Numbered from the stretch's first letter, positions 24,715-34,707 are shown. The stretch: 64,000 nt of DNA from Oscillospiraceae bacterium (GCA_018385135.1 JAHAWY010000050.1:1-64000); one strand, 5' to 3'. Numbers and translations: made by a program. The notes: generated by a model from the sequence alone, not told the origin.

Positions 24715-26292
24715 TTGATAAAAATCAGCAATATTCGCCTCCCACTTGGCGTGGGAGAGCAGCAGATAAAGGAAGCGGCGGCAAAGCGGCTCGGCGTTGC
24801 CCCGGAGGAACTGCGAGATTTTGCGATAAGCAAAATCTCTGTTGACGCGAGGAAAAAAAGCGAAATACACTATATCTGCGCCGTAACGGCGTCGCTGGAT
24901 AATGAAAAGGCGCTGATCTCGGCAAAAAGCAGTATAACGTGCTTTGAGCCTGCCGAATACTCTTTTCCAACGCCTAGGCGAAAAAGTGCGCTGCCGCCCG
25001 TCGTGGTCGGCATGGGACCTGCGGGGCTTTTTGCCGCGCTGGAGCTTGCCAGGGCGGGGCTTTCTCCAATTGTCCTTGAGCGTGGAAGAAATGTTGACGA
25101 GCGCACTGAAGACGTTTCACATTTTTGGAAAACGGGCAGTCTTTCTGGAAGCTCCAATGTTCAGTTTGGAGAGGGCGGAGCAGGTACATTTTCCGACGGA
25201 AAGCTCAATACCGGGGTAAACGACCCGCGTATAAACCATGTTTTTAAAACCTTTGTTGCCCACGGTGCGCCAAAGGATATTCTCTATTCGCAAAAGCCGC
25301 ATATCGGCACTGACGTTTTGCGCTGCGTTATTAAAAGTATGAGACAGGAGCTGCTTGCGCTGGGAGCGCAGATACGCTTTGGAAACACGCTCCATTCGCT
25401 TAATATAAAAAACGGCGTGCTATGCGGCATAACGGTGATGACCGAAACAGGACCATACGAGCTAGCCTGCGACGCACTGGTGCTCGCACCCGGACACTCT
25501 GCGCGTGACACCTTTGATATGCTTTTCCGAGCGGGGCTTCCGATGGAGCGCAAGCCCTTTGCCATAGGTGTTCGCATTGAGCATAGCCAGGAGCTTATAT
25601 CCCGTGCGCAGTTCGGGAGCTTTGCGGATAGGCTTCCGCCCGCGGATTACAAGCTTGTTTGCCATCTTCCTAACGGACGCTCTGCGTATAGCTTTTGTGT
25701 CTGCCCCGGCGGGCAGGTGGTGGCGGCAGCCTCGGAATACGGAGGACTTGTGACAAATGGCATGAGCCTTCGTGCCAGAGACGGCGAGAATATAAACGGC
25801 GGCTTTCTCGTAGGTGTGCAGCCCTCTGATTTCGGCGGAGAGGATCCGCTGGCGGGAGTGCGCTTTCAGCAGCAGTGGGAGCAAAGCGCCTATAAGCTCG
25901 CCGGCGGCGGTTTTTACGCTCCTGTGCAGACGGTCGGTGATTTTTTAAATAAGCGCCCCTCGCGCGATGTCGGAAGCGTCAAGCCCACATATTGCCCCGG
26001 TGTTACGCCGACGGAGCTGCGCAAATGCCTGCCGGCATACGTTTCGGATACTCTTGCGGCGGCACTGCCCGTGCTTGACCGCAGCTTGCACGGCTTTGCA
26101 GACAAAAACGCTTTGCTCACGGGCGTTGAAACGCGAAGCTCCTCACCGGTTCGTATTCTGCGCGGAGCTGATTTTCAATCGCTCATACGCGGCATCTACC
26201 CCTGCGGAGAGGGCGCGGGCTACGCAGGCGGCATAACCAGCGCCGCCGTTGATGGAATAAAAACAGCCGAGGCTCTTGCGTTAGCTGAATGA
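24715..26292 (+). CDS. FAD-dependent oxidoreductase, COG2509 family
   Basis: A 525-residue flavoprotein. The TTG at 24715 is chosen because GGAGG lies 8 bases upstream. An N-terminal ferredoxin-like domain (about 1-90) is followed by the dinucleotide-binding PVVVGMGPAGLFAALELARAG (about 98-118), VQFGEGGAGTFSDGKLNTG and the C-terminal GIYPCGEGAGYAGGITSAAVDGI. The family is widespread in Clostridia, but its substrate is unknown. A second member lies at 41713 without the N-terminal domain. Confidence 0.88.
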   Translation: MIKISNIRLPLGVGEQQIKEAAAKRLGVAPEELRDFAISKISVDARKKSEIHYICAVTASLDNEKALISAKSSITCFEPAEYSFPTPRRKSALPPVVVGMGPAGLFAALELARAGLSPIVLERGRNVDERTEDVSHFWKTGSLSGSSNVQFGEGGAGTFSDGKLNTGVNDPRINHVFKTFVAHGAPKDILYSQKPHIGTDVLRCVIKSMRQELLALGAQIRFGNTLHSLNIKNGVLCGITVMTETGPYELACDALVLAPGHSARDTFDMLFRAGLPMERKPFAIGVRIEHSQELISRAQFGSFADRLPPADYKLVCHLPNGRSAYSFCVCPGGQVVAAASEYGGLVTNGMSLRARDGENINGGFLVGVQPSDFGGEDPLAGVRFQQQWEQSAYKLAGGGFYAPVQTVGDFLNKRPSRDVGSVKPTYCPGVTPTELRKCLPAYVSDTLAAALPVLDRSLHGFADKNALLTGVETRSSSPVRILRGADFQSLIRGIYPCGEGAGYAGGITSAAVDGIKTAEALALAE

Positions 26293-26373
26293 ATGATGCT
26301 TCCCGCTGCCAAAGACAGCAGCCTGAGCGGCATCTTTTTGAGTCACAGCGCGGTTCTGAGCGTAAAAGGTTAA

Positions 26374-26420
26374 AAAATCAAGCACCGCAAAAGCATTTTT
26401 GCTTTGCGGTGCTTGATTTT
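26374..26420. terminator. Bidirectional terminator between convergent genes
   Basis: A long stem AAAATCAAGCACCGCAAA / TTTGCGGTGCTTGATTTT with A and T runs on both sides, between the FAD oxidoreductase and the NlpC/P60 gene. It serves both strands. Confidence 0.9.
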
Positions 26421-26422
26421 AT

Positions 26423-27301
26423 TTACACGATGCGGCGTGCGCCAACATAGTGCGTGTTGTAATAGTTTGAGTCAAGGTCACTGATGATCACCTTGCCGGA
26501 GCCGGAGCTGGCATGAATGAACTGCCCGTCTCCGATATAAATTCCGACGTGACCGATGTAGCTTGAGTTGCTGGAGAAGCAAATCGCATCGCCAACTTTT
26601 AGCGAAGCTCTGTCAACCGCGTAGCCGTTTTGATAAATCGATGCCGCAGTGCGGTTGATGGTGTATCCACATTCCTTGTAAACATAGTATACAAGTCCCG
26701 AACAGTCAAAGCCGCTCGCTGAGGTTCCGCCCCAAACGTAGGGTACACCCATGTACTTCATTGCCGTATCGACAATGACCTGACCTGCGGCTGACGCCTC
26801 TGATGAAAAATCGTCGGCAACGCCGCCGTTAAGTGCGATGTAATCGCTGTGGATGAAGCCGACGGTGCTGCCGCAGAGTACCTTGTACCAACTGCCGTAA
26901 ACACCGAGAATGTTCACCCTCGTGCCGTTTTGGTGGCTGCCTACCACCGCCGCGGAAAAGTCGGGAGTCGCACGGATAAGAACATCGCTTCCCCGCACGA
27001 TACCGAAGCCTAAGTCTCCGTCCATGACCTCGCTGTAATTTAAATACCTTGAGGACATATAGCCGGTTGCTCCGCGGTAAACTACCTTGTACCACTCATC
27101 GTTCACCTTGCCGCCAACTACGACCAGCGAGCCCGAGGGAGCTACTGTCATAATAGCGGCGCTTGTTGACGGAGCGTTTCTCAGATTGAGAGCATTGGTG
27201 GCTACGGTCGCTCCGCCGCTGCTGGCGGCATTTGCGGAGATGGTCATCGCCGCTGTAAGTACCGCCGTGATTGCCAGTGTTTTCAAGGGTTGTTTAATCA
27301 T
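26423..27301 (-). CDS. Secreted SH3-domain NlpC/P60 peptidoglycan endopeptidase
   Basis: A 292-residue exported wall hydrolase. A signal peptide ending near SANAA (about 1-25) is followed by two bacterial SH3 domains (about 30-90 and 100-160) that bind the wall, and a C-terminal NlpC/P60 domain. The catalytic Cys is in GFDCSGLVYYV (about 200), the His in GHVGIYIG, and the third polar residue in FIHASS. Such enzymes cut the D-Glu-diaminopimelate bond of stem peptides. The RBS GAAAGGAACAG precedes the ATG. Confidence 0.92.
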   Translation of the reverse strand: MIKQPLKTLAITAVLTAAMTISANAASSGGATVATNALNLRNAPSTSAAIMTVAPSGSLVVVGGKVNDEWYKVVYRGATGYMSSRYLNYSEVMDGDLGFGIVRGSDVLIRATPDFSAAVVGSHQNGTRVNILGVYGSWYKVLCGSTVGFIHSDYIALNGGVADDFSSEASAAGQVIVDTAMKYMGVPYVWGGTSASGFDCSGLVYYVYKECGYTINRTAASIYQNGYAVDRASLKVGDAICFSSNSSYIGHVGIYIGDGQFIHASSGSGKVIISDLDSNYYNTHYVGARRIV

Positions 27302-27367
27302 ACTGTTCCTTTCGTGGTGCGTAGATTCCCGAAAGGCTTGCTGAGATGGAATAGCTTTTTATATCTG

Positions 27368-27658
27368 TTACTGTGCCAGAGCTCGCTCAAGCCAAACGGC
27401 CGCAACGTCCATTGCAGCATAAAGGCTGTCTTTCTCGCTCTTTTTGACAATACGGTCTCTTGAAGTGATGTTGGGGTCTGTTAACTGGAGCTGAACGGAA
27501 ACCTTTGTTGCCACGTCCATATCCTTGACCTTCTTGCTCTCAAGAATTTGCAGGAGAATGATATACTTCTCGGCCATGCTGCCGTAATATATCATGTTAT
27601 CTTTGCGACGGAGGGGGTGGTTTTTATACTCCAATACTGCTGCTTTCTGTTCCGCCAT
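27368..27658 (-). CDS. Small conserved protein of unknown function
   Basis: A 96-residue soluble protein with an AAAGGAATG ribosome site and its own strong promoter. It contains ENHPLRRKDNMIYYGSMAEKYI-like features: a basic patch, then the sequence YYGSMAEKYIILLQILE, and a helical C-terminal half ending ALAQ. I do not recognise the family with certainty. It lies between purL and the NlpC/P60 gene on the same strand, and may be cotranscribed with the latter (66-base gap). Confidence 0.7.
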   Translation of the reverse strand: MAEQKAAVLEYKNHPLRRKDNMIYYGSMAEKYIILLQILESKKVKDMDVATKVSVQLQLTDPNITSRDRIVKKSEKDSLYAAMDVAAVWLERALAQ

Positions 27659-27714
27659 TTATTTCATTCCTTTCATAGTATGTGCCAAAAAGAACGCTTC
27701 AAGAACGTAACCAA

Positions 27715-27743
27715 ATTGTAACACATTGTTTCTTAATTGTCAA
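27715..27743 (-). promoter_or_regulatory. Promoter of the small protein gene at 27368
   Basis: Minus-strand TTGACA (27738-27743), 17-base spacer, TACAAT (27715-27720), about 57 bases upstream of the start and downstream of purL. It is close to consensus. Confidence 0.8.
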
Positions 27744-27793
27744 CCATTGTAATTTGCCGCTTTTTGGTGGTCGCTGCCGCTGTGTGGCGGGGC

Positions 27794-30700
27794 TTATTTG
27801 AAGTATTCCACCGCCGAGCGGAAAAGCTGCATATCGAAGCTGCCGGCGACATTTTTGTATAGTCCGCTGCCAATACGCTCACTGTGACCCATTTTACCGA
27901 AGACGCGACCGTCCGGCGAGGTGATGCCCTCGATTGCGCAGGCGCTGCCGTTTGGGTTGAAGCGAATGTCCTGCGTAGCATTTCCTGCGGGGTCAACATA
28001 CTGCGTGGCTATTTGACCGTTTTCGCCGAGACGCTTGATATAGTCCTCCGGGCAGAGGAAGCGACCCTCGCCGTGGGAGATGGGTACGGTGTATATCTCA
28101 CCCGGAGTGGTGTGCATAAGCCAAGGCGAGAGGTTGGAGGCAACGCGTGTGCGGACAAGCTTCGACTGGTGGCGTCCGATGTCGTTAAAGCTGAGTGTGG
28201 GGCATTTTTCGTCGGTGTCGATAATATGACCGTAGGGGACAAGACCGAGCTTTATAAGAGCCTGAAAACCGTTGCAGATGCCGAGCATCAGTCCGTCGCG
28301 CACGGTGAGGAGCTTGTCAACCTCTTTGCGTATCTCCGAGCTGCGGAAAAAGCTGGTTATGAATTTTGCACTGCCGTCAGGCTCGTCGCCGCCGGAAAAG
28401 CCGCCGGGTATGACTATCATCTGGGAGCTTCTAAGCTCCTTGGCGAAAAACTCAACAGATTGTGCAATGTCAGCCGGGCTGAGGTTCTTAATAACAATTG
28501 TCTCGGCTAAAGCGCCTGCCGCCTCGATTGCTCTTACCGTGTCGTATTCGCAGTTCGTGCCGGGAAAAACAGGCACAAGAACCTTGGGACGGGCAACCTT
28601 GAAGCTGGGAAGCTGAATGGGAGTGCTGCGCGTAAAGGTGTGAGCAACGGTGGGCTTGTCCTCGGTGCGGATGTTGCAGGGGTAAACGCCCTCAAGCTTG
28701 GTTTCGTAGCGAAGCAGAAGGTCACGAAGGAGAACGATTTCGCCGCCGTAGTTGATTTCGGGCAGACTTCTGGTCTTGCCGAGGTAAAGACCAAGCGTGT
28801 CGCTGCCGGTGAACTCCAGAATAAACGCGCCGTAGCGATAGCCGAAAATATCGTCAAGGGAGATGTCATAAGAGAAGCTGAAGCCCAGACTGTTGCCGAT
28901 GCACATTTTTAAAATAGCCTCGGCGATGCCGCCGCCGGTGGGCGTATAAACAGAGCAGACCTCGCCGCTTTCGATAAGGCGGGTGACGGTATTGAAATTC
29001 TCAATAAGGGATTGGGGCTTGGGCAGACCGTCACTGTCATACTCCGGCAGCAGCAGACCAACCTTGCGGTCAGCCGCCTTAAATTCGGGAGAGACAATGT
29101 TGGAAACCCTACCTGTCGTAACGGCAAAGGAGATAAGAGTCGGCGGGACGTCAATGTCCTCAAAGCTGCCGCTCATGGAGTCCTTACCGCCGATTGCGGC
29201 AATGCCCAGATCCTTTTGCGCCATGAAAGCACCCAGAAGTGCGGACAGAGGCTTGCCCCAGCGCTTTTCATCACGCAGAGGCTTTTCAAAATACTCCTGG
29301 AAGCTCAAATAAACATCCTTAAACTCAGCGCCTGTGGCGATGAGCTTGGAAACGGATTCAACCACGGCGAGATATGCCCCGTGATAGGGACTGCGCTCGC
29401 TGATATAGGGATTGAAGCCATATGCCATTAGAGAGCAGGTGTCCGTATCGCCGCGCTCAACGGGGATTTTATGTACCATTGCCTGAATGGGAGTGAGCTG
29501 ATTTTTTCCGCCAAAGGGCATAAGAACCGTTCCCGCACCAATGGTCGAGTCAAAGCGCTCGGAAAGACCGCGCTTTGAGCAGACGTTCAGGTCGCCTGCA
29601 AGCGTAAGGTATCCGGCGGTGAAGCTTGTTGGGATTTCATTGAAAATGGGCTTTGGCGCATCGGGAGCGATGGAAATATGCTTTTGCGCACCGTTGCTGT
29701 CCAAAAACTCACGCGAAAGGTCAACAATGGTTCGGTCATTCCAGCTCATCAGCAGGCGCGAATTGCCTGTAACCTGCGCAACGACCGTTGCCTCTAGGTT
29801 TTCCTCGGCGGCAAGGGCGATAAAGCGCGTTGCCATGCTGCGCTCAACGACTACGGCCATGCGCTCTTGCGACTCGCTGATGGCAAGCTCCGTGCCGTTA
29901 AGCCCCTCGTATTTTTTCGGAACGGCGTTGAGGTTGATTTCAAGACCGTCAGCAAGTTCGCCGATTGCTACGGAAACGCCGCCCGCTCCGAAGTCATTGC
30001 AGCGCTTGATCATGCGTGCAGCTTCGGGGTTGCGGAAAAGACGCTGAATTTTGCGCTCCTCGGGGGCATTGCCCTTTTGAACCTCAGAGCCGCAGCTTTC
30101 CAGACTTGAAAGCTTATGTGCCTTTGATGAGCCGGTTGCGCCGCCGCAGCCGTCGCGTCCCGTTTTGCCGCCGAGAAGAAGGATGATATCGCCGGGGACG
30201 GGCTTTTCGCGGCGCACGTTTGCCTCGGGAACGGCGGCGAGAACAGCGCCGACCTCCATATGCTTTGCAACGTAGCCTGGATGATATATCTCGTCAACGA
30301 TGCCCGTGGCAAGACCTATTTGGTTGCCGTAGGAGCTGTAACCGCTGGCGGCTGTGGTAACAAGCTTTTTCTGAGGAAGCTTACCTGGGAGAGTGTCGGA
30401 TATGGGCGCGGTGGGGTCGGCAGCTCCGCTTATACGCATTGCCGAGTAGACGTATCCGCGTCCGGAAAGCGGATCGCGGATAGCACCGCCTATGCAGGTC
30501 GCCGCTCCGCCGAAGGGTTCTATCTCGGTGGGATGATTGTGCGTTTCGTTTTTAAACAGCAGCAGCCAGCGCTCCGTGCCGTGGGTGGTATTAACCGAAA
30601 TCTTAACGGTGCAGGCGTTTATTTCGTCGCTAACGTCAAGGCGGGGGAGCATATCGTTGCGCTTTAGCTCCTTTGCCGCGATGGTGGCAATGTCCATAAG

Positions 30701-31489
30701 CGTCACCGGCTTTGTCGTTCCCATGTGAGCGCGTGTGCGAAGATACTCGTTCCACGCGCGGTTGAGCATGATGTCGTCAAAGTGGACGCTGTCAATGACC
30801 GTGTTGAAGGTGGTGTGGCGGCAGTGATCCGACCAGTAGGTGTCAAGCACCTTGATTTCGGTTATGGTCGGGTCGCGCTGCTCGCTGCGGAAATACTCGC
30901 GGCAGCAGCGCAGGTCGTCTGCGTCCATCGCAAGACCGAGTTCGTCAATATACGCCTCAAGCTGCTCATCGGGCAACTGGCAAAAGCCCTTGAGCGTGGC
31001 GACCTTGTCAGGCGGCTCATGGCTTGCTTTCAGCGTGCTGAAAACCTCCAGCCCCGCCTCACGGCATTCAACGGGATTTATTACATAGCGCTTGATCGCC
31101 TCGACCTCGGCTTCGGTGAAGGTGCCAAACATTATGTAAACCTTTGCGGTCCTCACCACGGGACGCTCGCCCTGAGAAACGATTTGGATACACTGAGCGG
31201 CGCTGTCCGCCCGCTGGTCAAACTGACCGGGCAGGTATTCAACGGCGAAAACAGTGCAGCCTTCTATATCTGTAAGGCGGCTGGTGACGATGTCGAGCTG
31301 AGGCTCGGAAAAAACAGTGGTTTTGCAGCGATGGAAAAGCCCGGCGTCGATATTCTCAACGTCGTAGCGGTTGACTATCCTCAGGTTTTTGAGAGAGGTG
31401 ATGCCCAGAAAGCTGCGGATCTCATTTGCAAGAGCCTTAGCCTCAAGAGCCTCGGAAGGCTTTTTTTCAACGTATACTCTGTGGACCAC
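27794..31489 (-). CDS. purL: Phosphoribosylformylglycinamidine synthase, fused single-chain
   Basis: A 1231-residue single-chain FGAM synthase, so purL and purQ functions are fused and no purS is needed. The synthetase core shows YWSDHCRHTTF, HNHPTEIEPFGGAATCIGG and FGAGGVSVAIGELADG. The C-terminal glutaminase begins at VPVFPGTNCEYD, with the nucleophile Cys in MLGICNGFQAL (about 1071) and the His in ISHGEGRF. It converts FGAR to FGAM with glutamine and ATP. The start is GTG at 31489 behind AAGGAG, six bases after purD ends. It is last in the purine operon. Confidence 0.96.
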   Translation of the reverse strand: MVHRVYVEKKPSEALEAKALANEIRSFLGITSLKNLRIVNRYDVENIDAGLFHRCKTTVFSEPQLDIVTSRLTDIEGCTVFAVEYLPGQFDQRADSAAQCIQIVSQGERPVVRTAKVYIMFGTFTEAEVEAIKRYVINPVECREAGLEVFSTLKASHEPPDKVATLKGFCQLPDEQLEAYIDELGLAMDADDLRCCREYFRSEQRDPTITEIKVLDTYWSDHCRHTTFNTVIDSVHFDDIMLNRAWNEYLRTRAHMGTTKPVTLMDIATIAAKELKRNDMLPRLDVSDEINACTVKISVNTTHGTERWLLLFKNETHNHPTEIEPFGGAATCIGGAIRDPLSGRGYVYSAMRISGAADPTAPISDTLPGKLPQKKLVTTAASGYSSYGNQIGLATGIVDEIYHPGYVAKHMEVGAVLAAVPEANVRREKPVPGDIILLLGGKTGRDGCGGATGSSKAHKLSSLESCGSEVQKGNAPEERKIQRLFRNPEAARMIKRCNDFGAGGVSVAIGELADGLEINLNAVPKKYEGLNGTELAISESQERMAVVVERSMATRFIALAAEENLEATVVAQVTGNSRLLMSWNDRTIVDLSREFLDSNGAQKHISIAPDAPKPIFNEIPTSFTAGYLTLAGDLNVCSKRGLSERFDSTIGAGTVLMPFGGKNQLTPIQAMVHKIPVERGDTDTCSLMAYGFNPYISERSPYHGAYLAVVESVSKLIATGAEFKDVYLSFQEYFEKPLRDEKRWGKPLSALLGAFMAQKDLGIAAIGGKDSMSGSFEDIDVPPTLISFAVTTGRVSNIVSPEFKAADRKVGLLLPEYDSDGLPKPQSLIENFNTVTRLIESGEVCSVYTPTGGGIAEAILKMCIGNSLGFSFSYDISLDDIFGYRYGAFILEFTGSDTLGLYLGKTRSLPEINYGGEIVLLRDLLLRYETKLEGVYPCNIRTEDKPTVAHTFTRSTPIQLPSFKVARPKVLVPVFPGTNCEYDTVRAIEAAGALAETIVIKNLSPADIAQSVEFFAKELRSSQMIVIPGGFSGGDEPDGSAKFITSFFRSSEIRKEVDKLLTVRDGLMLGICNGFQALIKLGLVPYGHIIDTDEKCPTLSFNDIGRHQSKLVRTRVASNLSPWLMHTTPGEIYTVPISHGEGRFLCPEDYIKRLGENGQIATQYVDPAGNATQDIRFNPNGSACAIEGITSPDGRVFGKMGHSERIGSGLYKNVAGSFDMQLFRSAVEYFK

Positions 31490-31495
31490 TGCAGA

Positions 31496-32773
31496 TCACT
31501 CCTTGATTATAGCGTCTAACGCCCGTTTTCCAATGTCTTTTCTATAATAGGCATTGTCAAAATGGACGCACCCGATAGTATTATAAGCCATAAGCACAGC
31601 AGAATGCAAATCTTTTGCAGCAGCGGTTGCTCCCAGCACTCTGCCGCCGCTTGTCAAAAGGTGCTCGCCGTCTTTTTTTGCGCCGGCATAAAAAAGCTGC
31701 GCGCCCTCGGGAAGCGGAGCGGTCTGCGTTATTTCAAAGCCCTTTTCGTAGCTTTGCGGATAACCGTTTGACGCCATAATGACGCAGCAGGCGGCTCCGT
31801 CTGAAAACTGCACCTCGGTATCCGCCAGAGTGCCGTTACGGGTCGCAAGCATTATGTCAACTAAATCGCTTTTCAGCAAAGGCAGCACAACCTGCGTTTC
31901 GGGATCGCCGAAGCGGCAGTTATACTCAATGACCTTAGGACCGTTTTTGGTTAACATAAGTCCGAAATAGAGGCAGCCGCGAAACTCTCGTCCCTCGTCG
32001 CGCATGGCGTTTATTGTGGGCAGAAAGATTGTTTTCATGCACTCTTTCGCAATAGCGTCAGTGTAGTAGGGATTGGGAGCAATCGTTCCCATGCCGCCGG
32101 TATTTAGACCTGTGTCACCGTCATGCGCGCGCTTGTGATCCATGCTGGATACCATAGGGCAGATGAAGCGTCCGTCGGTGAAGGATAAAACGGAAACCTC
32201 CGGTCCTTCCAGGAATTCCTCAATGACTATCTGACTTCCGCTTTCGCCGAAGATTTTTTCCTGCATCATCGAGCGCACGGCATCTTTCGCCTGCTCGCGC
32301 GTTTCGGCGATAATAACGCCCTTTCCGAGCGCCAGACCGTCCGCTTTTACAACGGTGGGTATAGGCGCTGTGTCAAGATAGCTAAGCGCCGCGTCCATGT
32401 CTGAAAAAACCTCATACTGCGCGGTGGGGATGCCGTATTTCTTCATCAGGTTCTTGGAAAAGACCTTGCTGCCCTCAATAACCGCGGCGGCTTTATTAGG
32501 ACCGAAGCAGGGGATGCCCGCTTTCTCCAGTTCGTCAACGCAGCCGAGCACCAATGGGTCATCGGGCGCAACGACCGCCAGCTCAATGCCGTTTTTTACG
32601 GCAAAATCCACGATTCTGTCAATTTCCTTTGCGCCGATATCAACGCAAACAGCGTCGGAGGCGATGCCGCCGTTGCCGGGCAGGGCAAAAATCTCGCCGC
32701 ATTTGGGGCTTTCCTTCAGCTTTTTTATGATGGCGTGCTCACGACCGCCGCCGCCGATGACCAGTATTTTCAT
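31496..32773 (-). CDS. purD: Phosphoribosylamine-glycine ligase
   Basis: A 425-residue ATP-grasp enzyme that makes GAR from phosphoribosylamine, glycine and ATP. It opens MKILVIGGGGREHAI, with GGAGG upstream of the ATG at 32773; the longer track start is rejected. Motifs VVKADGLALGKGV, EEFLEGPEVSVLSF, MDHKRAHDGDTGLNTGGMG and RFGDPETQ are intact. It lies between the AICAR formyltransferase and purL. Confidence 0.97.
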   Translation of the reverse strand: MKILVIGGGGREHAIIKKLKESPKCGEIFALPGNGGIASDAVCVDIGAKEIDRIVDFAVKNGIELAVVAPDDPLVLGCVDELEKAGIPCFGPNKAAAVIEGSKVFSKNLMKKYGIPTAQYEVFSDMDAALSYLDTAPIPTVVKADGLALGKGVIIAETREQAKDAVRSMMQEKIFGESGSQIVIEEFLEGPEVSVLSFTDGRFICPMVSSMDHKRAHDGDTGLNTGGMGTIAPNPYYTDAIAKECMKTIFLPTINAMRDEGREFRGCLYFGLMLTKNGPKVIEYNCRFGDPETQVVLPLLKSDLVDIMLATRNGTLADTEVQFSDGAACCVIMASNGYPQSYEKGFEITQTAPLPEGAQLFYAGAKKDGEHLLTSGGRVLGATAAAKDLHSAVLMAYNTIGCVHFDNAYYRKDIGKRALDAIIKE

Positions 32774-32796
32774 TTTACTTCCTCCGTTTGCCTGCA

Positions 32797-33981
32797 TCAG
32801 TGGTGGAATAAACGCATTCCGGTGAATGCCATGACCATGCTGTTAGCGTTGCACTCGGCGATAACGTCGTCGTCGCGGACGCTGCCGCCGGGCTGCGCAA
32901 CATAGCTTACGCCGCTGCGCCGTGCGCGGATGATATTGTCGCTAAAGGGGAAGAAAGCGTCCGAGCCGAGGGACACGCCCTCGATTTTCGCAAGGTATTC
33001 GCGCTTTTCCTCATAGCTGAGCTTGCGGGGCTGCTCCTTGAAAAACCGTCTCCAAACGTCATCGCCGCGAACATCGTCAGCCTCCTCGGACAGATAAACG
33101 TCGATAGTATTATCACGCACGGCGCGGGGCAGCTCGTCAATAAAGGGCAGCTCAAGCACCCACGGGCTTTGACGCAGATGCCAGTTGTCAGCCTTGCTGC
33201 CGGCAAGGCGCGTGCAGTGAATACGGCTTTGCTGTCCCGCGCCTACACCGATTGCCTGACCGTCTGCGGCAAAGCACACGGAGTTAGACTGCGTGTACTT
33301 GAGAGTGATAAGGCTTATGATAAGGTCGCGCACGGCGGACTCGGGGAGGTTTTTGTTTTCGGTAACGATGTTTTTCAGCAGCTCCGCGTTGATTTTGAAG
33401 TTATTTCTGCCCTGCTCAAAGCTAACGCCGAAAACCTGCTTTATCTCCTGCTTTTCGGGAACATAAGCGGGGTCGATTTTGATAATGTTGTATGCGCCCT
33501 TCTTCTTGCTCTTGAGGAGCTCAAGAGCTTCGGGCTCATAGTCCGGGGCGATAACGCCGTCGGATACCTCACGCTTTATGATGCCGGCGGTCACAAGGTC
33601 GCATTTTTCGGAAAGGGCGATCCAGTCGCCGAAGGAGCTCATACGGTCTGTACCTCGCGCTCTGGCATAGGCGCAGGCGAGGGGGGAGTCGTCAAGCCCC
33701 GGAATGTCATCGACAAAGCAGGCGCGCTTAAGCTCGGTTGACATAACACTGCCGACCGCCGCACTGGTGGGGGAGACGTGCTTAAAGCTGGTGGCGCTGC
33801 ACATATTTGTTGCCTCGGATAGCTCACGAACCAACTGCCAACTGTTGAAAGCGTCAAGCAGGTTTATGTAGCCGGGGCGACCGTTGAGGATTTCGATGGG
33901 GAGCGCAGAGCCGTCCGCCATGTAAATCCGTGCGGGCTTCTGGTTGGGGTTGCAGCCATATTTGAGTTCAAATTCTGTCAT
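32797..33981 (-). CDS. purH: AICAR formyltransferase (PurH C-terminal domain as a separate protein)
   Basis: A 394-residue stand-alone AICAR transformylase, which makes FAICAR from AICAR and 10-formyl-tetrahydrofolate. It corresponds to the second domain of bifunctional PurH (usually about 510 residues): LKYGCNPNQKPARIY, ATSFKHVSPTSAAVG and GQQSRIHCTRLAG are present. The N-terminal MGS-like IMP cyclohydrolase domain is missing; the next upstream gene supplies a PurO-like cyclohydrolase instead. The two are 12 bases apart. Confidence 0.93.
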   Translation of the reverse strand: MTEFELKYGCNPNQKPARIYMADGSALPIEILNGRPGYINLLDAFNSWQLVRELSEATNMCSATSFKHVSPTSAAVGSVMSTELKRACFVDDIPGLDDSPLACAYARARGTDRMSSFGDWIALSEKCDLVTAGIIKREVSDGVIAPDYEPEALELLKSKKKGAYNIIKIDPAYVPEKQEIKQVFGVSFEQGRNNFKINAELLKNIVTENKNLPESAVRDLIISLITLKYTQSNSVCFAADGQAIGVGAGQQSRIHCTRLAGSKADNWHLRQSPWVLELPFIDELPRAVRDNTIDVYLSEEADDVRGDDVWRRFFKEQPRKLSYEEKREYLAKIEGVSLGSDAFFPFSDNIIRARRSGVSYVAQPGGSVRDDDVIAECNANSMVMAFTGMRLFHH

Positions 33982-33993
33982 TTTATATCTCCC

Positions 33994-34707
33994 TCAGCAG
34001 TTTTTGTTGATGATGCGGTATTCGGACTTGCCGCTTTCAAGCTCAATGAAGCGAACATAAAGCGAAACCTTGTTTTCGGCGTTGAGGCTATCCCAAATAA
34101 GCTCGAAAAACTCGTCTATATCGCTGCCGATGGAAACAGCCTTCGGCTCGCCGCTGAAGCTGGGAAGGGGCGAGCCGTCGCCGTCATAGGTGTGCAGGAA
34201 GTGACCTACCCCCGCGACCGGGGCATAGGAGAAGGTGAAGCGGTTGCAGCCTATTCCGAAGCGGTCGGCCGCCTTGAGAATGCTCATTTTGTAGGAATAG
34301 CCGTTGGAAAGGTCGAGCAGTGCGCTTATTCGCGGGGTATAGTTCGGCTCGTCCGGCTCAAAGCAGCGGCTTTCCAGAGCCTTTTCAAAGCTCTCGCCGT
34401 TTAGGAGACAGTCGCGTATCGTATCCGTCTGGTCGCCGTTTGTAACGATCACACGGCTTCCGAGCTGACGAACGGGGTGGTAGATGATAAGGCTGGGGTC
34501 GGTCATTTTTGAAGGGTCAAACGCCTCGGTGCGGATGCCGTCGTCAGTCTCGGAAAAAACGCGGTTGCGGCTGTTTTCACTGCGACCCATGATGAAATAG
34601 GCAAAAACGGCGTGCTTTCCGCCGGAGGAGCGACCTGCAACTATGCCGCGTCCGGGGTATTCGTTGGCTTTCAAAAGCTCACTCAAATCATTGATCATGC
34701 TTGCCAT
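33994..34707 (-). CDS. purO: IMP cyclohydrolase, PurO-like
   Basis: A 237-residue protein of the IMP_cyclohyd (PurO-like) family, which closes FAICAR to IMP. Typical stretches are YPGRGIVAGRSSGGKHAVFAYFIMGRSENSRNR near the start (about 17-50) and EPNYTPRISALLD. The position directly before a stand-alone AICAR formyltransferase supports the role: together they replace bifunctional PurH. It overlaps purN by 20 bases. PurO was first found in archaea; clostridial members are known but less common than fused PurH. The symbol is by family resemblance. Confidence 0.85.
   Translation of the reverse strand: MASMINDLSELLKANEYPGRGIVAGRSSGGKHAVFAYFIMGRSENSRNRVFSETDDGIRTEAFDPSKMTDPSLIIYHPVRQLGSRVIVTNGDQTDTIRDCLLNGESFEKALESRCFEPDEPNYTPRISALLDLSNGYSYKMSILKAADRFGIGCNRFTFSYAPVAGVGHFLHTYDGDGSPLPSFSGEPKAVSIGSDIDEFFELIWDSLNAENKVSLYVRFIELESGKSEYRIINKNC

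Noticed and set aside
27884-31519. Plus-strand frames opposite purL
   Set aside because: They lie wholly within purL and show no motifs or ribosome sites.
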